Assembly (NCBI RefSeq): GCF_014529535.1
Contig: NW_023503374.1
Span: 1,178,001 to 1,242,000 of the forward strand
Length of the DNA: 64,000 nt
Source of the DNA: Bradysia coprophila
Lineage: Eukaryota > Arthropoda > Insecta > Diptera > Sciaridae
Direction: 5' to 3'
Below are positions 1 through 21,599 of this stretch, piece after piece. How positions within the stretch are numbered: the first letter of the stretch is position 1; every line of letters begins with the position of its first letter. The notes below the pieces were generated by a model. It saw only the letters and a program-made list of their open reading frames with translations, was not told the DNA's origin and made no database searches. The position numbers and the translations under genes are program-made.

Positions 1-10107
<10,107 letters not shown>

Positions 10108-12080
10108 GCGTCATACTGTCATCATTTAAAGCCTTTAAATTTGTTTAAGATGTTTAGAAAAAATACTATAGCAATGCGCCATTCCATCATCGTTGCGCAA
10201 ACACGTCGTTGCTGTGGTTGAATGAAAAAATAAAAAAATAAAATAAAAATAAATTAAAAGTAAACTTAAATTTAAATAAAGAGAAAAAAAATGAAAAAAA
10301 AACTGAAGTAACTTAAATTAATTGTAACAACACAATTTTAAATAAGATAAAAAAAAAAACATATATAAATTAATCACTACCCCCTAGCCCCCGATTTTCC
10401 CCCCTTAATCTATATTTGTGTAAATTTTTGTAAAATATTAAAGAAACAAAAACAAAAACAAAAAAAATGAATTAAAAGAAATGAAACAAGAGATAAAGAA
10501 ATGAAACAAATTACTATCATCAAAATATGATTGAGAAAACTTTGATTCAGGTTTTGTTCCAGTTTTTCATTTTCGTTTTTTTTTTTAATTCAAAACTCAA
10601 GCAATTGATACGAAAAACCTCTAATGTGCTTGTTTGCATTTTACTGTCATTTTTTTCTTTTTTTTTTTTAATTGAACTTTAACGAATGTGTAATGCTGTC
10701 TCTGTTTTTGAGGAATTTCCATTTCAAAACAAACAAAATAAAATTTATGTTTGAAAAAACATAAATTTTCAAAATGATAAATCTATAAAAATGATAAGAA
10801 AAACCTAAAAAAAATTAATTGCGGCGTCGTGTTTGAAAAATAAAAATCATTTTTTGTACTTAAAAAAATGTTAGCGTGACACAAACAATTATGTTGTGCA
10901 CTCTCGTACCAGTCAACCGGTCTGAAGTCTTTTTCTTTATTCTCTTAAATTAAACACAAAAAAAATAAAAAAAATTAAACTTAAAATAAACAAAGAAACA
11001 TCAAAAGTTTAAGTAAAATAAAAAATAAAAAAAAAAATAAAAAAAATTGTTGTAAAATTATTTTCAATAAAGAAATTTTCGAACGAAATTCCAAATATGG
11101 TGTGGATTTTATCAGTGGATCGAATGTAATTTTCTCGAAAATGCAATCATCAAACACAAAATTCCATTTTCTTTTCTTCTGTTTTTTTTTGTTATTTTAT
11201 TAAGTCTCCTCCTGACACAAATACCCCACTCCTATCTATACCTACAAATCCCAAAATCGTCCTAGATCAGTACCTATGCATGATGCCCGTATTCTTCATT
11301 ATTTTTTTTTTCTTGAACAAAGAAAATTTTTGCATTGGTTTGGCGGGCAAAATTTCCTAAGCGCAGCATTTACATTTTCAAAATAAAACTTAAAATTAAA
11401 TTTAAACAAAAAAAAACCTACAAGAAAAACGCAAAAACTAAAATTAAGTGTACCTAGAAGAGAAAAAAAGCAAGTCAAAAATTATGTGTAACTTTTTCTT
11501 GATTTCTTGTCGGTGTATCAATGAAAGAATAAAAAATATTTATAAATTTTAATGAAAAAAAAAACAAAAAAAAATTAGTAACCAAAAAGAAAAGAAGAAA
11601 AACAGAAAAATTGAATAATCGTAAAATAATTTTTTTTATTGATTAGGTAAACTGAGTGAAGCCATTTAAAAATGAACATTTAAAAATCGTTGTTGTTGTC
11701 ACGATCTTTTTTCTATTATAATTCAACTTAAAACCAAAAAAACACCTTCCACCATATACCACTATAATTATTCCTTGTCTACCTTAAAGAAAAAAAAAGC
11801 AAAGAGAAAAATAACCAAAAAAATAATTCTTCGTTCTTTTACTTACGTAATTTTCAATTGAATTAATGAAGAAGAAAAATTAAAAAAAAACTTTTTTCAC
11901 ACCAATTTAACAACAAAAAAAAGAAAAAAAAATTAAAAAACGAAAATTTTACTTATTAAAATAAAATCTGAATGAATTTCAAACAAAAATAAATAAAAAA
12001 AACAACAAAAATATATTAAATAAAAAAAGACATAACATGAATAAATGTTTCTTCATTTTTAGGTCGAGACAAATGTGTTT
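10108..12080 (+). other. A/T homopolymer-rich region, probable calmodulin 3' UTR
   Basis: Downstream of the calmodulin stop the + strand carries repeated runs of A, AAATAAA and AATTAAA with scattered T runs for about 2 kb. Many AATAAA hexamers are present, so the cleavage site cannot be chosen. Calmodulin genes of flies often have long 3' UTRs, which fits. No open frame of note. Confidence 0.4.
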
Positions 12081-12383
12081 TATTTGACCAATCCAAAATT
12101 TTATTCATTTTTTTTTTAAGTTTCTTTCTTTGTTTGAAAGAACAAATACAGTAAAATCTTAAAACTATGATCACGGACAAAATCCTACTGCTTTTGTTGA
12201 ACCACTTCATTCTATGATCGTTAGTAAAAGATTGAATTCGACGGCAAAATCTCCGAAAATTAAAAAAGTTCAAAAAGGAAACTGGTAGCGACGATCAAGT
12301 AAATTTAAAGACGATTAAGCTAACAACTCACGAGCACAGTCCGGGAAACACAGAATCCAAAACTAGCGCGAAGTCGAACATAA

Positions 12384-12590
12384 TCACTGGTTTAGACTGA
12401 AGACAGCTCGAGGCGCACCTCGTTGACTTTTATTGAAGATAGGAATCGGATGGTTACGGTCTGCGATATTGTTTTCGGCCTGCCATTTCGGCCAGAAGGC
12501 CACGGGTAAGTATTTCGGATCGACACCACCATGAAAATTGACAATATTTTTGATTCTCGGGTCGACTTCTTCGATATTTAATGTTGTTAA
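12384..12590 (-). pseudogene. Orphan C-terminal coding fragment, family not recognised
   Basis: On the minus strand an open frame without a start runs from about 12590 to a TGA at 12384-12386. It encodes a balanced sequence rich in W, P, F and N (it includes HGGVDPKYLPVAFWP and NHPIPIFNKSQRGAPR). It is clearly more GC-rich than its surroundings, which suggests former coding DNA. No upstream exon was found. It may be the tail of a mobile-element gene or of a decayed host gene. I do not recognise the family. Confidence 0.3.
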
Positions 12591-12615
12591 TTTAATTTAA
12601 TTTAATTAATTAAAG

Positions 12616-12915
12616 TCACTACCTCGATCGTCGGCAACAAAATAAATTTCACCGAACGTAGTACTACGTTTTACTCGCATCAGTTAAACGAATCGAATGA
12701 GCTATAACTCAATAAAATCCGTGACACCTTGTCCCAAAGTTGTTCGAAGATTTGGCGATATCACTCTTAAGTATAGTACATACATAGTAAATTTAGTGAG
12801 AGTGGAACTTTAACATTGAACCAAAGCCAGATGGAAGAAATTGTCTCACACAGTCAGGCGCAGTGCCTATATTCGCGAAAATATTTTCACGAATTTTCTC
12901 AAATTTTCGCGATTT
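12616..12915 (+). repeat. Solo right end of TTAA element plus flank, duplicated at 13950-14205
   Basis: From 12616 to 12766 the sequence is the right terminal repeat of the element at 13049-14101, ending ...GGCGATATCACTC and then TTAA (12767-12770). The following flank (GTATAGTA ... CATTGAACCAAAGCCAGATGG ... TTTTCACGAATTTTC) is also repeated after 14105. The element end and its host flank were therefore duplicated together. Confidence 0.65.
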
Positions 12916-13048
12916 TTTCAAATTTTCCTCTGCGTTGTAGACTAGACTGTACTGCTTGCTGTAGTGTTAACTCTAAAGACCAGAGACCATTTTTGTCTGA
13001 GTCTGAATATTTTCCTACATTTTCTGACGATAGACCCTTCACTGTTAA

Positions 13049-14101
13049 GAGTGATATCGCCAAAACATCGAACGAAATCAGACATTTTGGGACAAGGGGT
13101 CACGGATATTATTGACTTATAGCTCATTCGATTCGTTGAACTTTTGCGAGTAAAACGTAGTACCACGTTTGGTGAACTTTATTTTGTTGTCGACGGTCGA
13201 GGTCTGCCAAAAGGAGCCCAAAATCGTTTTCTCGCGATTAGTCGAATAAAACAATTTTCGGAAAAAAAACTTTTTTAGCTAGTCTTGTAGGCCTGGAAGA
13301 GACGCAAAATTTGAGTATACTTACCACCAGGTCCAAGTTCACCTTACGGTGATATTAATGACTTTAGACGAAAAAATAGGTGATTTTCCGAAGTACCTGA
13401 GCGGCTGCAGTGACACAAGTCCGAGACATGGTATGTATGGTGAGAGAGCCTAGTCTCTGTAGTACTATAACATGTATCAACATCCTTAGATAAGTTTCAC
13501 TGCAAAGGGTTGGAGCGACTTTAGTGGAAGTCCACCCCGAGTCGACGAAATTTTATCCCTTTATTTCGTTTGTTTTTCGCTTTTTTGAGGTTTTTTGTGC
13601 AGCTCTTCATTATTTATTGCTGATAAGAGTGAGATCAACTAAAATAAAGAATTTTTCGATGTATTCACGTTGTTCTTATACTCTTGGAATCCAAATTTCG
13701 ATCTATTTGGACTATTTTCTATACAAAAAGTGGGATATGAAGCATTTTTGGCCTTTTTTTGTGGCTATTGAATATTTATTTTCAATAAAATTGTTATTTA
13801 AAGTGAAGTAAACTAAAATAAAGAGTTACTTGATACATCCACGTTGGTTACGTACGTCTCTTCAAGACCTAAAAATGTTTTTTCCCGAAATTGTTTCACT
13901 CGAGTAATTGTAAAAAAACGATTTTGGGCCCCTTTTGGCAGACCCTTACTTCACTACCTCGATCGTCGACAACAAAATAAATTTCACCAAACGTAGTCCT
14001 ACGTTTTACTCGCATCAGTTCAACGAATCGAATGAGCTATAACTCAATAAAATCCTTGACACCTTGTCCCAAAGTTGTTCGAAGATTTGGCGATATCACT
14101 C
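13049..14101. mobile_element. Non-autonomous TTAA-flanked DNA transposon (~1.05 kb)
   Basis: TTAA at 13045-13048 precedes GAGTGATATCGCC. The right end reads GGCGATATCACTC followed by TTAA at 14102-14105. The terminal inverted repeats are about 150-180 bases (shared core TATAGCTCATTCGATTCGTTG). A second inverted-repeat unit with ends GGTCTGCCAAAAGG lies inside (13201-13944). No transposase is encoded. TTAA duplications are typical of the piggyBac and Kolobok superfamilies. The ends match those of the 14.5 kb element at 31,470-46,015. Confidence 0.75.
13201..13944. mobile_element. Nested inverted-repeat element (ends GGTCTGCCAAAAGG)
   Basis: The left end is GGTCTGCCAAAAGGAGCCCA and the right end contains GGGCCCCTTTTGGCAGACC, in inverse, about 28 bases with few mismatches. 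It sits inside the TTAA element between that element's terminal repeats. The interior has one 95-codon open frame of no recognised family. Confidence 0.5.
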
Positions 14102-14205
14102 TTAAGTATAGTAACATTGAACCAAAGCCAGATGGAAGAAACTGTCTATATTCGCGAAAATATTTTCACGAATTTTCTCAAATTTTCGCGATTTTTTCAA
14201 ATTTT

Positions 14206-14876
14206 CCCAAATTTTTTTTTGCCTTTTTGGTGATGTCAAGTAACAAATTTTCAGACAAACTATCAGCTAAGGACTAGAAGTATTATTTCAAGTTGTGTAT
14301 GCCAGTATGCCACTAACATCTCATCAGACGGACTTGTACCAACCACACAGTTATACATTTCCCATGTTGTAAGATTCACGAGATCGGATAAGGAAATTAA
14401 ACCAAAAATGGTGAATCTCCCTTACGGAGATCTTTCGGATGTAGAGCATAATCATATTCATCGGAACCGGTACGTCAATTGAGGTTCAGCTTTTTGTGTG
14501 ATTCTCCTTTATCACTTACTGGTTGTCCTAGCGTAATCTCGTCCTGGTTGAATAGCGATTCAAATACATAGCTCGGTGGGTACACACGGACGGTTTTGGG
14601 AATAAGAAAATGTCAGCTGTACTCTCTTAAGATGACTTCGTAAGAGAATTGCATTTTAGTGGTAGTCACTACCGTAGTGCAGTACTCATAAATCTCAAGA
14701 TATAACAACTGATACAGTAGACTTCATAAAAAGTCTTTAAAATAATTGATAAAACATCCCTTTATCAGAAGCACTGAGTGGAGAGATGGAGAAGCGCCTG
14801 TTTAACGTACATGCTGAACCAGCCAAAAAATTTTCCTTACACTACACAAGTATTTTTGAAATGGCTCGTAATCTAA
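14206..14876. other. No gene seen
   Basis: Non-coding AT-rich spacer between the duplicated TTAA-element flank and the large palindrome. I see no open frame or repeat worth calling. Confidence 0.5.
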
Positions 14877-15325
14877 ATCCCACAAAAACCTCAAAGAGGA
14901 AAAGGTGACGCTAGTGTAGTAAAAATTAAACTTCCAAAACGTTTGATATCGGTTTTGGTGACGCATTCTGCGCCTCAACGTAATCAATTTTTACCAAGAA
15001 AATTTTAACAAGAAAATATGTCAACGAGAAGTTTACCGATGAGATTTTACAACGAAAGCTTTACAAAAAAAAATGCGTCACAAGTGGCAGACGCTGAGGA
15101 AACCCCTCATACGACAATAATCATCTGCCTTTTTGTGACACATTTTTTTTTGTAAAGCTTTCGTTGTAAAATCTCATCGGTAAACTTCTCGTTGACATAT
15201 TTTCTTGTTAAAAATTGATTACGTTGAGGCGCAGAATGCGTCACCAAAACCGATATCAAACGTTTTGGAAGTTTAATTTTTACTACACTAGCGTCACCTT
15301 TTCCTCTTTGAGGTTTTTGTGGGAT
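14877..15325. repeat. Large near-perfect palindrome (~450 bp)
   Basis: The left arm, about 14877-15085, starts CCCACAAAAACCTCAAAGAGG. The right arm, about 15120-15325, ends CCTCTTTGAGGTTTTTGTGGG. They are inverse copies with few differences and a short ~35-base centre. A region read as protein in one arm reappears antisense in the other, so open frames here are not genes. Likely a foldback transposon or an inverted duplication. Confidence 0.75.
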
Positions 15326-15654
15326 ATCAGTTGTTTTGGAAGTTTTGGGTAATACATAGAGTTAGGCAAGTTATACAAGCGACAATTTATCCCAAGTCTA
15401 CATACCGTACAGTTACAGTGGGTTTTTTTTTGGTTAGGAACATTTTGAGACATTTTCGAATTTTAACAGTCATCGATGTTCCCAGTCAATTAAGTTGTTT
15501 CTACTTATGATATTTTGCGCAAAGTTATCAAACACTGGAAATCACTTAATGCACTGGGTGCGTCGATGGACATTAAAACTCTGATAAATGATCTAAAATT
15601 GTGTTTTCTTAAGTTGAACATGCAGTAAATGTACAATTGACACTTTATCCCAAC

Positions 15655-16490
15655 TCTCTACATGCAATATAGCCGGAAATATCTCAAAAATACGAAATTC
15701 CAAGATGGCCGCCATTTTCTGGAAATATCGATAAAAGTTTTCCACCAACGAAACTGTACAAACGATTTCTCAACTCTCTACATGCCGTATAGCCATATCT
15801 CAAAAATACGAAATTTCAAGATGGCCGCCATTTTCTGGAAATATCGATAAAAGTTTTCCACCAACGAAACTGTACAAGCGACACTTTATCCCAACTCTCT
15901 ACATGCCGTATAGCCGAAAATATCTCAGAAATACGAAATTTCAAGATGGCCGCAATTTTCTGGAAATATCGATAAAAGTTTTTCACCAACGAAACTGTAC
16001 AAGCGACACTTTATACCGACTCTCTACATGCCGTATAGTCGAAAATATCTAAAAAATACGAAATTTCAAGATGGCCGCCATTTTCTTGAAATATCGATAA
16101 AAGTTTTCCACCAACGAAACTGTACAAGCGACACTTCATACCAACTCTCTACATGCCGTATAGCCGAAAATATCTTTAAAATCCGAAATTTCAAAATGGC
16201 CGCAATTTTCTTGAAATCTAGAAAAAAAAAGTTTTTCGCAATGGAAACTGTACAAGTGACACTTTGTCCCAACTATCTACATGCCGTATAGCCGAAAATA
16301 TCTCAAAAATACGAAATTTCAAGATGGCCGCCATGATCTTGAAATATCGAAAAAAGTCTTCCGTCAACGAAACTGTACAAGCGATACTTTTCCCAACTCT
16401 CTATAGCCGAAAATATCTAAAAAAATACGAAATTTCAAGATGGCCGCTATTTTCTTGAAGTGCCGGAAAAAGTTATTCGTCAACGAAACT
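15655..16490 (+). repeat. Satellite, ~120-bp unit, about 7 copies
   Basis: The unit contains CAACTCTCTACATGCCGTAT, then a segment with AAATTTCAAGATGGCCGCC, then CAACGAAACTGTACAAGCGA. Copies start near 15655, 15775, 15895, 16018, 16140, 16270 and 16395; the last is degenerate. The open frames over it, with repeated KFQDGRHF-like blocks, come from the repeat and are not genes. Confidence 0.85.
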
Positions 16491-17568
16491 CTATGATTAT
16501 CAATTTACTGCAACTATGTATGTACCATATAGGCCTAAATACAATAAATACAAAAATACAATTTCTAATATGGCTGCTTTCCACCATTTTGTTGGACATT
16601 CTACCCCCAAAACAAATTCCACATTGAAACCTGAAACCTGAAATTCGAAAATGATCCAAAAATTTTGCGAACAAACAAATTTTTCAAATTCATAATTTCG
16701 CGTACATTTTATATGACGCACGGCAACACTGATCTACTACACAATCATTATAATAGAAATGTAGCTGTCATATTTTTGTCATATGAATGAAATAATGAAA
16801 TAATAAGTGTGTTTTAAATGTGTTTTTTGGAAATGTGCATGAAAATGTTTTAATTAAATTTACAGAAATTAAGTAAAGAACTTCAATAAAATTTATTGAT
16901 TTGCCGATGAAAAAGTGTTAAGATTGAATTAATATACGTTTTAGCAAAAGTGCGAGCGCAGTTTTCGCAAACAGATGTAGTGGTTCGATACGTATATCAA
17001 ACCCACATGAAACATTTCTATTAACTCGAATATGGAGAATGTGCTGAAAATGTGTGAAGATGCCACCGTTTTTAATGATCTATAGCTCGTTGAACTCGTA
17101 TTGACGAGCACTTTCGTTTGAACATAATTTTTTTTTGATTTGGTTCAGTATGGAAAAGGTAAAATGTTCGCCTATATATAGGTTCCTTAGTCTCCCGTTG
17201 GTTGTTTTCTTTCTTAGGGAGTCGACTAGCGTCACGAACCTCCGCTATCGCTTCGGTTCATGATAACTTTGCTCAGAGCAACGTTCTTGAAGCCTGATCT
17301 CATCTGTTACTGGACCGAATTCAGAAGAATTGATTCAATCGAAGATATTATCAGAAAAGTTTAATAGATTCCAAGCTATTTCGATTTGAAGTTTCGCTAG
17401 TCACGGGATAGGTCGTGGATTGATCCATTTATTTACTTTCTCAGCGAAGTCTTTTAACGCATTATAAAAAGGCCCCAGTACGATTTTGAGTCATCGTTTT
17501 GTTGACCGTTGGATATTGGAATTTTCTAATTGCTCGATTTTATAGGTAGTGTGACATTATAAGTGCAG
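16491..17568. other. No gene seen
   Basis: AT-rich non-coding stretch between the satellite and the GC-rich element. No frame, RNA or repeat can be supported. Confidence 0.5.
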
Positions 17569-17659
17569 GTACCCAATAGTGGTGAGCGGGCGAGCGGGCC
17601 GAGGTTTTTTCAAAGCCCGACCCGACCCGAGCCCGACCCGAATTAAATTTTTGAAACCC

Positions 17660-19830
17660 TTCTTCTTCTTCTTTTTCAGCCTGTTTCTATCCACTGCTGG
17701 ATGTAGGCCTCTCCAACTTCTTTCCATTTCGTACGATCCATTGCCATTTGCTGCCAGTTTGTACCTGCAATATTCTTAATTCCGTTTGTCCATCTCTCTG
17801 GTGGTCTACCTATAGCTCGTCTTTTATATGGTCGCCAGTTCATGATCTTTTTGGTCCAACGTTCGTCTGTCCTTCTTGCAATTTGTCCCGCCCAGCTCCA
17901 TTTCAGAGATGCTATTCTTTCCATGACATCAACGACCCTGGTTTGTTGTCGAATCCATTGATTCGTCATTCTGTCTCTGAGTGTTATTCCAAGCATACTC
18001 CGTTCCATGGCTCTTTGTGTCACTCTCAATTTATCTTCGGATGCTTTCGTTAAAGTTAACGTTTCCGCTCCATAAGTGAGCACTGGAAGGACACAAGTGT
18101 CGAAAACTTTGCGTTTCAGACTATTATTCATTTTGCTTTTGAAAATTAGTCTGAGTTTTCCGAACGCTGCCCATGCAAGACCAATCCTACGTCTTATTTC
18201 TGCAGTCTGGTTGTCCAGACCTAACTTCAGTTTATGTCCTAGATATACATAGCTGTCGACTCGTTCAATGACAGTGTCACCAATTTTGATTTCTCTATCG
18301 TCCCTGATGTTGGTCATGACTTTTGTTTTCGATAAGTTCATCTTGAGGCCAACTTTGATTGCCTCTTCACTTAACTGTTGTAGCATAAGCTGGGCCTGAC
18401 CTATATTCGCTGCTATCGGTACAATGTCATCAGCGAAGCGGAGATTGCTCAGGTACTCTCCACTTATCTTTATTCCCATTTTACTCCAGTTTAACTTCCT
18501 AAAAACACTCTGCAGAATCGCCGTGAATAATTTCGGTGAAATAGTGTCACCCTGCCTTACACCTCGGCCGATTCTGAATTTCTCCGTGCTCTTATGAAGT
18601 TTTATACATGAAGTAGCATTTTTGTACACATCGAATTGTGTTGGAGTACCTTGAGTCTACTCTACATTCGTCTGATGCGTCCAATATCGACCATGTTTCC
18701 ACTGAATCGAAAGCTTTTTCGAAGTCTATGAATAGCAAGACTATGTCGATGTTGTATTCACGACACTTCTCAATAAGCGTTCTCATCACCTGCAAATGGT
18801 CGTTTGTGCTGAAACCAGATCTGAAAGCAGCTTGTTCAACAGGTTGGTAGAAGTCGAACTTGTTAGTGTTCCTCTTCGTAATGATTTTCATAAACAACTT
18901 GTAGAGTGTTGACAATAGGCTTATGGGCCGGTAATTTTCCAGCTTTGTTATGTCTCCTTTTTTATGCAGCAATGTAATTACCGCATTTTCCCAGGCTTCT
19001 GGTACTTCTTCCCATTGGAGACATTGATTAAACAAAGCCGTGATTGCCTTTAATAAGGAGTCTCCACCCAGTTTAATGGCTTCCACTGGAACACCATCTT
19101 CTCCGGGAGACTTTTTGTTTTTCATCTCGGCTACTGCGGCCTTGACTTCATCAACAGTTATGTCGGGCATATCCTCCGATCCCACGTTTCTTATTATTGG
19201 TCTATCTTCGGTTTCTTCCGTTGGGCTCTGTCTTGCTGAAGAAAACAAATTCTCATAAAATTCTGTTGCAATGTTTAATATCGCATTTCGATCCGTTTGG
19301 ATCGTTCCTGTTTTGTCTCGTAATTTGAAGATTTCTTTTTTGGCGTTTGTCATTTTTCTCTGTAGGACTTTCATATTGCAATTAGCTTCAATTATGTTTT
19401 GAGCCAATTGGACATTATATTTTCTTTCATCTGATCTCCTTGCTTTGTTGATACTTTTAGACAAGTTCCGGTATTCCACCGAATCTCGCCCTCCGTTTTT
19501 TGCCAACTCTGCTCTGCTTGCGATCAGGTCTAACGTTTCTCTGCTGAGTTTTGATTATTTCCCTTGGACGGATTTGCATTTGGATTTCATGAATCCCATT
19601 ATTGTATCGACGATTTTGGTATTCAATTCGTCCAATGTTTCACATTGATTGTTGACGTTATCTAATTCGGCAGTCATTTTCGTAGCAAATTCTTCATTTT
19701 GTGTGTGAAGCCGTTGTACGTCAATCCTTTCACTTTCCTTTCACTTTTCTGAACTAGTTGTGATCTTTGAAATCTGGTATTTAACGTGACTCTTGCACGA
19801 ACCATTCGGTGATCACTACCGGTTGAAAAA
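17660..19830 (-). mobile_element. 5'-truncated RTE-type non-LTR retrotransposon
   Basis: The copy lies on the minus strand and is flanked by the 11-base target duplication TTTTGAAACCC (17649-17659 and 19831-19841). Its 3' end is a short (GAA)n tail directly after the stop codon, as is common in the RTE clade, which has almost no 3' UTR. The 5' end is cut inside the endonuclease domain, whose last motif SDHRMVRARV is visible near 19,800. Confidence 0.85.
17676..19820 (-). pseudogene. RTE reverse transcriptase, broken
   Basis: It copies element RNA into a nicked target (target-primed reverse transcription). Visible in order: the end of an AP-type endonuclease (SDHRMV); the RT N-terminal region with KSPGEDGVPVEAIK and NYRPISLLS; LLFIDFEKAFDSV; then in another frame RGVRQGDTISPKLF and the catalytic FADDI motif (18592-18629 is the switch zone); then a C-terminal tail with TYGAETLTL and a GRPPERW region. 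Damage: a frameshift near 18,610, a stop plus frame change near 19,550, and loss of the 5' half. It cannot produce an active protein. Confidence 0.9.
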
Positions 19831-20204
19831 TTTTGAAACCCGATGACCCGAAACCCGGCAGATACTGAAACCCGTTAACCCAAAAGATATTGAAACCCGC
19901 TAACTTCGAAAATATTTAGAAAACGCAAAAAAAAATAATTAAATTTTGAAACGGTTTCTTGAATTATTCCAAGTAAAACAAAATTGCCTAAACTAGTTAC
20001 ACTTATAAGTATTTGACGCGATGACTTTACATAGAAAATTTTAGTTCGGGTCGGGTTTGGATTGTAAATTTGAAACCGAACCCGCCCCGATCTAAATTTT
20101 CGAACCCCGATAACCCGAAGCCCGTTAAAACTAAATCGGGGTCGGGCCGGGCTTTTGGCCAACTTCGGGTAGCCCGCTCACCAGTACCCAGGCAATCAAT
20201 GCTC

Positions 20205-20608
20205 TGTATTTTGCATACTTTTGTTTTCCCTAGAGAGTCAAAAGTGGCGAATTACATCCATAGAGAAAACAAGATATTTGGTGTAATAGTTCACTGCAAG
20301 TAAGAGTTATTTACACGACAAGGGATAAAAGTTGAAAAGTCCAGTTTTGGTGTGAAGTTTGTTGATCCGAGGCGAAGCCGAGTTTTTGTTATCCCTAGTT
20401 TCATTTCATTTCATTTATTTCATCTTAAAAAAAAGTTCTGTTTTACATGAGCTGCGTAACTCTAGTTTTCACTAAACAATTCAAAAGAGCTACTAGTTTT
20501 GTAATGGATTTTACATGTGTTGAGGTCTTAAACTAATTCCCTTGTTTTCCCTAGTAATGTAATAAGGCACTTTCGACTCTAGCGAAAACAAAAGTATGTA
20601 AAATCCAT
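20205..20608. repeat. Foldback element (~400 bp)
   Basis: TTGCATACTTTTGTTTTCCC and the following CTAGAGAGTCAAAAGTGGCG (20211-20250) recur in inverse at 20560-20608 (GGCACTTTCGACTCTAGCG, AAAACAAAAGTATG). The interior contains CGAGGCGAAGCCGAG, a motif seen again near 62,560. It lies directly beside the GC-rich element. Confidence 0.5.
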
Positions 20609-21599
20609 TAGAAAACTAGTGATTAAAAAAATGAAAAGTCATGTTTGTGTGTCATCGTTGACCCGAGGCGTAGCTGAAAACTCAACTTGTCATCTTTGTA
20701 TCCCCAGTTATTAAAACCGAATTTAAGGAAGGGGTTTGCTCGATACAGCAGTCAGAATTTCTTACCATAAATCAAGATTTTAATGTTGTGTTCCGACGTT
20801 CCATATAAAATCACGAAATTAGTTCTGTTGCTTGGTGCGTCGTACCGTCTGATTTTTTGGGAAAATATAATTTGACATTTAGTAATCATTCCTTAAGACA
20901 TATGTAAGGGAAATGATGTCACAGGATAGAACAACGCACTTCAAGCAAAAGCGATCATAGTTGACAGCTTTGGGGATCTATTTAGTATGAAATTGTGTTG
21001 TACAATTGTATGACACACTGTCCAGTTTCTAATTTAGAATACCAATCATGATTGAAGTGCGTTGATCGTGTCCTTCTCGGCATGTATCAACAGTTTCAAA
21101 TAAAACAAAACAAAAACCAGCAATGAATTGATGTTCTCGTTCTCGATTTTATTTAATGGATCAACCCAAACCTACTAAAAATTACAAAATAATTTTCTAA
21201 TAAATATAATAATCTCAAACAAAATTGATATTCAACAAATTTTCCAACGGAAATGAACGCGATTCCTTTTCGGTGATCTTACATAAAATTTACAAATTAT
21301 TGCTTGCTAGACGTATATATAGTGGAATGTGTGGAAGTTATACGTGGAATGTCTATTTTGTTTTGAGGTATTTTTTTTGATAAAATTTCATAAAATCACA
21401 ACACAAATTTTGATTGATGAAGAATATTTTACAGAAAGTCTCATTGCCAAGCTATCATGATGACTAGTTCGATAAAATGATTGAGGATTCGAATGGACGA
21501 AATTCAAATAATGTTTAAGCTGCCAAATGAACGAACAAAATGTTTTTTGAATAAAACTCAGTTACGAGCTGTCGAATCGACCAATGTGCAATCACTGAA
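20609..21599 (-). other. Intergenic region with probable hemomucin 3' UTR
   Basis: No gene. On the minus strand a candidate poly(A) signal AATAAA lies at 21148-21153, about 450 bases past the hemomucin stop, so the right half may be its 3' UTR. The left half is AT-rich spacer. Confidence 0.35.

Larger units (their letters stand above)
17577..20186. mobile_element. GC-rich inverted-repeat element, interrupted by an RTE retrotransposon
   Basis: The left end reads TAGTGGTGAGCGGGC and the right end GCCCGCTCACCAGTA, in inverse orientation. The direct repeat GTACCCA lies outside both ends (17569-17575, 20184-20190), with a 1-3 base uncertainty in the boundary. The termini are built of CCCGACCCGA / GGGTCGGG and CCCGATAACCCGAAGCCCG, which stand out from the AT-rich surroundings. 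The TIR style resembles hAT elements. The interior is displaced by the RTE copy at 17660-19830. Confidence 0.6.

Noticed and set aside
16028..16458. Small proteins with repeated KFQDGRHF-type blocks
   Set aside because: They are read-through of the 120-base satellite; the frame is kept by the unit length only.
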